Source: Bacteroidales bacterium
GTDB taxonomy: Bacteria; Bacteroidota; Bacteroidia; Bacteroidales; P3
Assembly (NCBI GenBank): GCA_024400505.1
Contig: JAKSMP010000017.1
Span: forward strand, 1-45,913
Length of the DNA: 45,913 nucleotides
Direction: 5' to 3'
Both the position numbers and the translations under genes were made by a program. Below the pieces are notes generated by a model. The model was not told the origin of the DNA. It did no database searches and saw only the letters and a list, made by a program, of their open reading frames with translations. Below are positions 1 to 6,073 of this stretch, one piece after another (the stretch's first letter is position 1; every line of letters begins with the position of its first letter).

Positions 1-480
1 TACTACCTACTCCCTGCTCCCTACTCCCTGCTCCCTACTCCCTGCTACCTACTACCTGCTACCTGCTCCCTACCACCTACTCCCTACCACCTACTCCCTG
101 CTACCTCCTCTCTTCTCCCCAAAATTTTCGCATCTTCCGCTTGCACCAGCAAGCCCCAAGTTAGCGCCTTATAAAAATTTCGTGCCTTTCGCGTCTTTCG
201 TGGTTTCCCATACCCCCGCCCAAAATTTCCCCCGGCTCCCGCCCCCCTACTACCTACTACCTACTCCCTGTTTCCCAAAATTTTCGCATCTTCCGCTTGC
301 ACCAGCAAGCCCCAAGTTAGCGCCTTATAAAAATTTCGTGCCTTTCGCGTGTTTCGCGGTTTCCCATACCCCCAATCCCCCCGGCTCCCGCCCACCTACT
401 ACCTACTACCTGCTACCTACTACCTGTTACCTACTACCTAAAAACCTCCTCCCTGCTACCTACTACCTACTACCTCCTCC
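1..480. repeat. Heptanucleotide arrays with a duplicated ~115-bp unit
   Basis: This stretch holds no credible gene. Bases 1-115, about 246-270 and 392-480 are arrays of 7-bp units of the form TRCTNCC (for example TACTCCC, TGCTCCC, TACTACC). Between the arrays lies a ~115-bp unit starting AAAATTTTCGCATCTTCCGC, present at about 121-240 and again at about 277-391. The two copies differ by only a few substitutions. The order is array, unit, array, unit, array, so the composite period is about 156 bp. The array probably continues to the left of the window. I see no function. Confidence 0.85.
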
Positions 481-500
481 CTGTTCCCCAACTCTACATA

Positions 501-540
501 AAAATAACAAAGCCGACATAGAGTCCTCTATGTCGGCTTT
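501..540 (-). terminator. Intrinsic terminator after the ushA-like gene
   Basis: A perfect 15-bp inverted repeat (509-523 and 526-540, arm AAAGCCGACATAGAG) is followed on the minus strand by a T-rich run (TTTGTTATTTTTATG). It lies about 50 bp past the stop of the minus-strand nucleotidase gene. Confidence 0.85.
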
Positions 541-592
541 CCGTGTTTCGCCTTCAGGCCAAGCCATGTGGCTGGTCAGAATGGGAAAGGGG

Positions 593-2188
593 TTATTTCA
601 TGTTGATACGGCCTTGGGTGCCACCATAGGGGGCGCCGATGGTGCCGTGGAGCTCCTGCTGGAGGTATTCCTCAAGCAGCTGGAGGTCGGAGCCGGGATA
701 GGTAGTGATTTTCACCTTGGAGGGGAACTGGAGTCCGTTGCCGCCGCCAAAGAGCACATAGTCGCTGCTGGCAATGGTGTAGGTGTCCTCGGGGTCGAGG
801 GGCTTGTTGCCCACCATCACATTGCTCACACGGTATGCGCCTTTCACACCGATGAATTGGCCGTCCTTGTCAAACTCGCAGCTGGGTGTCACCGCAGGGT
901 CGAAGGTGAAGGAGAGTCCGCTCACTTGGGGGAATCCGCCTTCGGCCAAGGGATAGTCGCGCACAGCGCATTCCAGGGCGTTGAGGATGTCGATGCCTTT
1001 CACACGCACCAGGCTTATCTTATTGTCGTAAGGGCACACAGCAAAGAGTTTGTTGTGGGTGATGGGACCCACAGGCACATCGTCGCGGATGCCGCCGCTG
1101 TTCACCCAGCCGATGTCGGCTTTCAGTCCCCAGCGGAATGCGTCGGCAATCAGGTCGCCCAAGTTAGTCTCGCGCAGACGGCACACCCGGATGGTGTTCT
1201 CCGTGGCCACAAGGTTAAACTCCGTAGTGGCCACCACGTTGTTGCCCATGGCGTTGAAAAGGTCGTTGATCACCTGCAGGGTGTCCATCACCACCTTGTT
1301 CACACAGCCGGCCTTGCGCAGGTCTTCCACCTTGCAAAGCTTGGTGGTGAGATTCTGGCGGCCCACCTGCTCATAGGTAGAAGTGGGCAGCACGGCCATG
1401 CCTATGTATTCAAACTGGGTGCCGGTGGAGCTGATCAGGAGCTGCTTTCCCTCTTTGTCGGTGACCTTGGTGCCGGGCAGCACATGGTGGTCGTGGGCAT
1501 CCAGTATCAGGTCCACACCCGTCAGCTGGGCGGCCAGTTGGCCCGAGGTGGGAGTGCCGTCGCTGTCGCCAATATGCGACAACAGCACCACCACACTAGC
1601 ACCTGCAGCGCGGGCTTCGTCCACCGAGCGTTGCACCACCACTGCCAAATCGTTGGCACAGAGGTTGTAGATATAGTTGCCCTGGTCGTCCTTGAAACTA
1701 GCAGGCGAAGAGGTGGTGATAGCCGTGGGGGTGGTGATGCCGATGAAGGCAATATCTATGCCGTTGTAGCGGCGGATCACATAGGGCGAGAATGGATGAG
1801 CCATAGGCTCTTCGTTCAGGCGCAGGTTGCAGCTCAGCAGGGGGGTATTCACCATCTCTTCCAGTCGGCGCAGATTCACCATGCCGTAGTCAAATTCGTG
1901 GTTGCCCAGTGCGGCAGCATCGTAGCCCACAGTGTTCATCATGCGGATGATGAATTCTCCTTTAGAGGCAGCGCCCATGGGGCCGCCAAACGAAAAGTCG
2001 CCCGAGGAGACCACAGCCACGGCGCATCCCTTGCGTTGCAAACTGTCGCGCAAGCCAGCCAGCACAGGATAGCCCTTGACGGCGCAGTGCACATCGTTTT
2101 CATACAATATCACCACATCGCCCGAGCGTTGAGCCATGGCGGTCAGAGCCATGGCCAGTCCAAGGAAGATAAAACCTAATTTCTTCAT
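593..2188 (-). CDS. 5'-nucleotidase / UDP-sugar hydrolase family metallophosphatase, secreted
   Basis: A 531-residue protein of the UshA/5'-nucleotidase family, which removes phosphate from extracytoplasmic nucleotides. The N-terminus (MKKLGFIFLGLAMALTAMAQ) is a signal peptide, so it should act in the periplasm or on the surface. The metallophosphatase signature motifs are visible: NDVH (31-34), SGD (62-64), GNHEFD (95-100), a SHIGD motif, and DAHDHH near residue 230. The second half matches the C-terminal 5'-nucleotidase domain (NSGGIRDD, and FGGGNG near the end). Length is normal for the family. The start ATG at 2188 gives a complete signal peptide. The gene begins 13 bp after the stop of the phosphofructokinase gene, so the two are probably cotranscribed. 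The true substrate cannot be read from the sequence. Confidence 0.9.
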   Translation of the reverse strand: MKKLGFIFLGLAMALTAMAQRSGDVVILYENDVHCAVKGYPVLAGLRDSLQRKGCAVAVVSSGDFSFGGPMGAASKGEFIIRMMNTVGYDAAALGNHEFDYGMVNLRRLEEMVNTPLLSCNLRLNEEPMAHPFSPYVIRRYNGIDIAFIGITTPTAITTSSPASFKDDQGNYIYNLCANDLAVVVQRSVDEARAAGASVVVLLSHIGDSDGTPTSGQLAAQLTGVDLILDAHDHHVLPGTKVTDKEGKQLLISSTGTQFEYIGMAVLPTSTYEQVGRQNLTTKLCKVEDLRKAGCVNKVVMDTLQVINDLFNAMGNNVVATTEFNLVATENTIRVCRLRETNLGDLIADAFRWGLKADIGWVNSGGIRDDVPVGPITHNKLFAVCPYDNKISLVRVKGIDILNALECAVRDYPLAEGGFPQVSGLSFTFDPAVTPSCEFDKDGQFIGVKGAYRVSNVMVGNKPLDPEDTYTIASSDYVLFGGGNGLQFPSKVKITTYPGSDLQLLEEYLQQELHGTIGAPYGGTQGRINMK

Positions 2189-2201
2189 ATCCTAATCGGT
2201 A

Positions 2202-3434
2202 TTAGTTCCAGTTGAGAATCTTCTTAAAGTCGTAGTCCTCGGGGTTGGGCAGATACTGTTTGGCGGCCTCGTAGTCGGCGGGGGTGATATAATCCATGAT
2301 GTCGTTGATGTAGGACATCACCTTGGGGCTGTTCACGTTCACCTGGCGAGGAGGAATCTTGCCCGTCACGGGGTCTTGCAAGTCTTTCAGATAGAGGGGT
2401 GAAATTTCGCCCTGATGGTTGCAATACACCATGCATCCGGTGCAGCCCTGCTGGAAGAGGGTGTGCACACCCATGCCCATCAGCGAGCAATAAGTGAGGT
2501 CGAAAGCGATGGGAGTGTGGCAGCGGATTTCATAGCCCACTTCCACGGGGCGGGTCTTGGTCTTGAGGCCGAGTTCCTTCACGCGGCGTTCCAGTATATC
2601 GTTGAAGATATGAGCCTTCGACACCTTGCCCAGTTCGGGGTGGCCGTGGTCGTCATAGGTAAAATGGATGCCCGATTTCTTAATCTCCTCGTCGGAGAGG
2701 CTGTGGAACACACCTTCCGAAATCATGGCAGCACCATAGTTGATGCCCATCAGCTTGCGCTTGACAATGCAAGAAATCACCATGTTGATAATCTTGTCAA
2801 CGGTGATTTCAGTCTTATTGAAAAATTCGGGGATAACCACCATAGGATAGTGGCATGCGCCAGCAATGCCTAGGGCCAGATGGCCGGCCGAGCGACCCAT
2901 GGCTGACACCACGAAGAAGTTCTCGCTCGTGCGAGCATCCTCCATCACAGCGGTGCAGATAACCGTGCCCTGTGCCTTGGCGCTGTTGTAGCCAAAGGTG
3001 GGGGAACTGTTGGGCAGAGGCAGGTCGTTGTCGATAGTCTTGGGCACATGGATATTGGCAATGGGATAGTGCTTGCTCTCCAAGAATTTGGCAATGCGGT
3101 TGGCGGTTGAGGCGGTGTCGTCGCCACCCACAGTCACCAGCAGCTTGATCTCGTTATCCTTGAAAAGACCCAGGTTGAAACGTTTCTCAAAGTCCTCGTC
3201 GGTGGGTTTGAAACGGCTCATGCGCAGAATGCTGCCGCCTTTGTTGAATATCTCGTCGGCGGTTTGGAAATCGAGATCCATCATGCGGGGATTCTCGGTG
3301 AACAGCGAGCTGTAGCCGCCATGGAGGCCAATCACGCGGTATCCGTCGCGCAAGAAAGTTTTGGCCACAGAGGCCACTACGGTATTCATTCCGGGTGCGG
3401 GGCCGCCGCCAGTCAGTATTGCAATGCTTTTCAT
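2202..3434 (-). CDS. 6-phosphofructokinase, probably pyrophosphate-dependent
   Basis: A 410-residue phosphofructokinase-family enzyme of glycolysis, cytoplasmic. It starts with the phosphate-binding stretch ILTGGGPAPGMN and has GGDD at 103-106 and PKTIDND at 131-137. In this family, Asp in the second GGDD position together with the Lys of PKTIDND marks pyrophosphate use rather than ATP (ATP enzymes have GGDG). I therefore infer diphosphate:fructose-6-phosphate 1-phosphotransferase (PFP), which can also run in the gluconeogenic direction. MGRSAGHLAL and the later substrate-binding residues are intact. It is the first gene of a two-gene operon with the nucleotidase and has its own -7 element at 3476-3484. 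Confidence 0.9.
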   Translation of the reverse strand: MKSIAILTGGGPAPGMNTVVASVAKTFLRDGYRVIGLHGGYSSLFTENPRMMDLDFQTADEIFNKGGSILRMSRFKPTDEDFEKRFNLGLFKDNEIKLLVTVGGDDTASTANRIAKFLESKHYPIANIHVPKTIDNDLPLPNSSPTFGYNSAKAQGTVICTAVMEDARTSENFFVVSAMGRSAGHLALGIAGACHYPMVVIPEFFNKTEITVDKIINMVISCIVKRKLMGINYGAAMISEGVFHSLSDEEIKKSGIHFTYDDHGHPELGKVSKAHIFNDILERRVKELGLKTKTRPVEVGYEIRCHTPIAFDLTYCSLMGMGVHTLFQQGCTGCMVYCNHQGEISPLYLKDLQDPVTGKIPPRQVNVNSPKVMSYINDIMDYITPADYEAAKQYLPNPEDYDFKKILNWN

Positions 3435-3475
3435 GTGAGGTGTATTTTAATTTGTATTGTATATTAATTGATTTT

Positions 3476-3503
3476 GCAAAGATACGATTTTTTTTTGAAA
3501 CAA
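3476..3503 (-). promoter_or_regulatory. Bacteroidetes-type promoter of the phosphofructokinase operon
   Basis: The minus strand reads TATCTTTGC (plus strand 3476-3484), matching the -7 element TAnnTTTG, about 40 bp upstream of the start codon. A TTG lies upstream at 3501-3503, but the spacing is only 16 bp, shorter than the usual ~19, so the -33 box is uncertain. Confidence 0.6.
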
Positions 3504-3529
3504 GCGAAAAAAAGATACAAGCGTAATCC

Positions 3530-3700
3530 TAGGCCGTGCTTGGTGCCAAACCCCACACCAATAATGCTGCATGGCCCATGAGCTGCATCGTTCGCTTGAG
3601 TAGAATAGTAGGACATCCCCAGCGGATGTCATGGATGTAGTCCACCGCAGCGGGGCTAGGCATCCGGTGTTGTGTGCTTGTTTAGCTGTCGTTTGTAGTT
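3530..3700. repeat. Probable dispersed non-coding element with hairpins
   Basis: This GC-richer patch lies between two divergent promoters. It contains a hairpin at 3612-3630 (arms GACATCC and GGATGTC). The translated string TTSMTSAGDVLLFYS looks to me like one of the short repeat-derived ORFs often misannotated in Bacteroidales genomes. That is recollection, not a search. I do not think the 87-codon ORF across it is a gene. Confidence 0.35.
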
Positions 3701-3741
3701 TATAATCCATGGTTGGTAAAGATCAATATGCAATAAAAATA

Positions 3742-3771
3742 TTGCTGAGTTAAAAAAAATATGTATTTTTG
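3742..3771 (+). promoter_or_regulatory. Bacteroidetes-type promoter of the C5 methyltransferase operon
   Basis: TTG at 3742-3744, 19 bp of spacer, then TATTTTTG at 3764-3771. This matches the Bacteroidetes consensus (TTTG, ~19 bp, TAnnTTTG). Transcription should begin near 3777, about 28 nt upstream of the ATG at 3806. Confidence 0.75.
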
Positions 3772-3805
3772 CAACGAATATTATTGACATAAAACAAAGA
3801 CTCAA

Positions 3806-4957
3806 ATGGCTTCAGAAGGACACATCAAAAGGGTTTGGGAAATGAATGAAGATGCTGCAATTGTCACCCATTACATGCAGTTGAAAGATTCTTGTTATGC
3901 TGCCCCCTATAAAGCAGAAGCATTGCGAATACTGGACATACAAGAAGTTATTCCAGGGTCTGATGGAGTTGCAGATCCGTCAATTCAGCTGAATGTGTTC
4001 GATCAGTTGAGTGATGTGCCATTTGCCCCTCCTTCTCATCCCAAGTTTTCATTTATCGATTTATTTGCAGGCATTGGTGGCTTTAGACTTGCATGTCAAG
4101 CATGGGGAGGCAGGTGTGTCTATTCCTCCGAGTGGGATGAACACGCCAAGCAAACCTATTTTGCCAATTTTGGCGACGTGCCTTTTGGTGATATCACTCT
4201 GGAACGTACCAAGAGTTTTATTCCCGAGAAGTTTGATTTGTTGTGTGGTGGTTTCCCGTGCCAAGCATTCTCAATAATTGGAAAAATGAAGGGCTTTGCC
4301 GATACCCGAGGTACGATGTTCTTCGAAATTCAAGAGATTTTACAAAAGCACAATCCTCCCGCTATATTTTTGGAGAATGTAAAACAACTAGTGGGACATG
4401 ATGGTGGACGAACTTTCAAAGTGATACTTGGAATATTGGACGAATTGGGGTATCATGTAAAGTGGAAAGTTCTGAATGCTTTGGATTTTGGTGTGCCGCA
4501 AAAACGTGAACGAGTGATTATCGTTGGTTTTAAGGATAAGAACAAATATGAAGCTTTCAACTTTGAATTTGAGCGTAAACCCTATGCTTTAGAGTCGGTA
4601 TTGGAACAAGACGATTCGGTGGACTCCAAGTTGTACGCTTCTGAAGCGATAAGGAAGAAAAGATTGGAGAAAGTAGCAGGCAAACCTGTTTTTTACCCAT
4701 CGATGTGGCATGAGAACAAGTCAGGAAACATTTCTGTGCTTGGTTATGCCTGTGCATTACGAACAGGTGCATCGTACAACTACCAATTAGTGAATGGATA
4801 TCGTCGTCCTTCTTCACGTGAACTTTTTCGTTTCCAAGGCTATCCAGAGGAGTACAAAATAGTAGTGTCTCATCAAGAAGTGAGACGTCAGACAGGCAAT
4901 TCAGTAGCTATTCCCTTGATGACTGCTGTGGCCAAAAAAATAGCAGATTTAATATGA
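3806..4957 (+). CDS. DNA cytosine-5 methyltransferase (type II restriction-modification)
   Basis: A 383-residue C5-cytosine methyltransferase that protects DNA by methylating cytosine in a specific site. Conserved motifs are present in order: motif I FIDLFAGIGGFRLA (about 83-96), motif IV PCQ with the catalytic Cys at 152, motif VI ENV (190-192), motif VIII QKRERVIIVG (about 237-246), and motif X QTGNSVAIPLM at the C-terminus. About 80 residues precede motif I, which is longer than usual and of unknown role. The gene is AT-richer than its neighbours and lies on the opposite strand, which fits horizontal acquisition. Its stop overlaps the start of the next gene by ATGA, so the two are translationally coupled. 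The recognition sequence cannot be inferred. Confidence 0.95.
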   Translation: MASEGHIKRVWEMNEDAAIVTHYMQLKDSCYAAPYKAEALRILDIQEVIPGSDGVADPSIQLNVFDQLSDVPFAPPSHPKFSFIDLFAGIGGFRLACQAWGGRCVYSSEWDEHAKQTYFANFGDVPFGDITLERTKSFIPEKFDLLCGGFPCQAFSIIGKMKGFADTRGTMFFEIQEILQKHNPPAIFLENVKQLVGHDGGRTFKVILGILDELGYHVKWKVLNALDFGVPQKRERVIIVGFKDKNKYEAFNFEFERKPYALESVLEQDDSVDSKLYASEAIRKKRLEKVAGKPVFYPSMWHENKSGNISVLGYACALRTGASYNYQLVNGYRRPSSRELFRFQGYPEEYKIVVSHQEVRRQTGNSVAIPLMTAVAKKIADLI

Positions 4958-5700
4958 ACCATCCTAGATTACGAGATTCAAAAAAGGCTCTGACCAATGA
5001 ACTGTATGAATTGGGTCACTTCCCAGAGCAGATGATTAAAAAAATAGGTGCGCATATAGTGTACATGCTGCACATTGGACGTAAAGATATTATTGGTGAT
5101 GATTGGGGGGATATTTTTGCCGATGTAATAGGGGGAAAGCATTTCTCAAGTCCACTAGGTGTGGCTGATGTGTCATACAATGGTATGGCATGGTCAATGA
5201 AGACTGTAAAAAACGAGAATCCATTCTCATGCAAGAACCTTCGTTTAATAAGTGGGCGTTGTTCGCCTGATTTCTCTTTTGGTATCACAGATCCTCATTC
5301 GGATATTCAGCGCACTGGGCAAGCCGTTTTGGCAGTATGGAACGAACGAATCAATATTGCCTACGAAGAATATAACCCAGTTCGAGTTAATGTATTGGTT
5401 CGAAATAGCGGACTAACTGAGTTTTGTCTTTTTGAGGAATACATTGAACGATATCGTACTGCCGATTTTGTATGGGAAGAGAACAAAAATGGCAATCTGA
5501 TAGGTAAAAGAAAAGATACCGGTGATACATTTTTTACTTGGCAACCACATGGTTCTCAGTTTACAATACACACAAGAGTCCCCGAAGATGCCGTTAAGTT
5601 TACTGTCAAAAAGCCTCCTATTGTGTCCATGGATGAAGCATTGAAAAATATTCATTTCGATGAGTCCTGGGTGCAGATACTAAAAAACAATGGTGAGTGA
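4954..5700 (+). CDS. Probable type II restriction endonuclease, family not recognised
   Basis: A 248-residue protein whose ATG overlaps the methyltransferase stop codon (ATGA). That position in a two-gene operon behind a C5 methyltransferase is the main reason to call it the matching endonuclease. I do not recognise the family. A possible nuclease core is GVAD (69-72) followed by WSMKTVK (80-86), which would place Asp72 and a Ser-Met-Lys in a PD-(D/E)xK-like arrangement with Ser where Glu or Asp is usual. That is weak evidence. Composition is AT-rich like the methyltransferase. A strong bidirectional terminator follows 40 bp downstream. Confidence 0.6.
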   Translation: MNHPRLRDSKKALTNELYELGHFPEQMIKKIGAHIVYMLHIGRKDIIGDDWGDIFADVIGGKHFSSPLGVADVSYNGMAWSMKTVKNENPFSCKNLRLISGRCSPDFSFGITDPHSDIQRTGQAVLAVWNERINIAYEEYNPVRVNVLVRNSGLTEFCLFEEYIERYRTADFVWEENKNGNLIGKRKDTGDTFFTWQPHGSQFTIHTRVPEDAVKFTVKKPPIVSMDEALKNIHFDESWVQILKNNGE

Positions 5701-5731
5701 TTGTCGGTATTTTGTCCTCACAGGCTATTAT

Positions 5732-5772
5732 AAAAATCCCCAAGGCCGCAAGAGTCTGCCTTGGGAATTTTT
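5732..5772. terminator. Bidirectional terminator between the RM pair and the HU-tail repeat
   Basis: An 8-bp stem (CCCAAGGC at 5739-5746, GCCTTGGG at 5758-5765) is flanked by AAAAAT on the left and AATTTTTT on the right, so it can terminate in both directions. It may originally have belonged to an HU-like gene whose last 45 bp lie just beyond it. Confidence 0.75.
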
Positions 5773-5781
5773 TATGAGAGT

Positions 5782-5826
5782 GTGGAGGGTTACTCTTCCT
5801 CGTCGCCGGAGCCGCTGGGGGTGTTG
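5782..5826. repeat. 45-bp direct repeat, copy 1: detached 3' end of an HU-like gene
   Basis: These 45 bases are identical, and in the same orientation, to 19227-19271. There they are the last codons (NTPSGSGDEEE), stop codon and first downstream bases of the HU/InlB-repeat gene. Here nothing else of that gene is present: the similarity stops abruptly at 5826. The two copies bracket the complete Ter operon. Confidence 0.95.
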
Positions 5827-6032
5827 CACATATAATTTGGCTTCCCCAAGTCCATCTATTCCATAGTATTCCCCATTTCGACTTATTCCAAGTCCTTTCA
5901 ATTGGGGAAAGATATCCCCAAGTCCAGTGAGAAGTTTTCTTTCCTGATTCGATCTCGATAAAGCCCTGTCAAAATCTTAATCTTGAACATCAAGAAAACG
6001 TTGTAGATTATTCTGATTCATATTGATATAAA
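5827..6032. other. AT-rich intergenic segment, no gene seen
   Basis: About 200 bp without a credible ORF. The string CCCCAAGTCC occurs twice (about 5844 and 5921) and a related TTCCAAGTCC once, giving a loosely repeated character. No known element is recognised. Confidence 0.5.
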
Positions 6033-6064
6033 ATGGGCACTATGCGCAATTGCATAATGCCCAT
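6033..6064 (-). terminator. Hairpin terminator of the Ter / calcium ATPase operon
   Basis: An inverted repeat with outer arms ATGGGCA/TGCCCAT and inner arms TATGC/GCATA, separated by one mismatch. It ends 10 bp after the ATPase stop codon and is followed on the minus strand by TTTATAT. Confidence 0.7.
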
Positions 6065-6073
6065 GATTTGATA

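Noticed and set aside
1-480. CRISPR array
   Set aside because: The 7-bp units have no spacers of constant length, the 115-bp unit is too long for a CRISPR repeat, and there are no cas genes.
182-2179. 665-codon plus-strand ORF over the nucleotidase gene
   Set aside because: It is antisense to a gene with clear family motifs, begins in the heptanucleotide arrays, and shows low-complexity His/Val-rich sequence without a domain.
3447-3710. 87-codon minus-strand ORF
   Set aside because: It runs through the promoter of the phosphofructokinase gene and a hairpin-rich patch; no domain. Treated as a non-coding repeat.
5782-5857. Short minus-strand frame ending NTPSGSGDEEE
   Set aside because: The frame joins only about ten codons to the detached HU tail. 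This is a remnant or repeat, not a gene.
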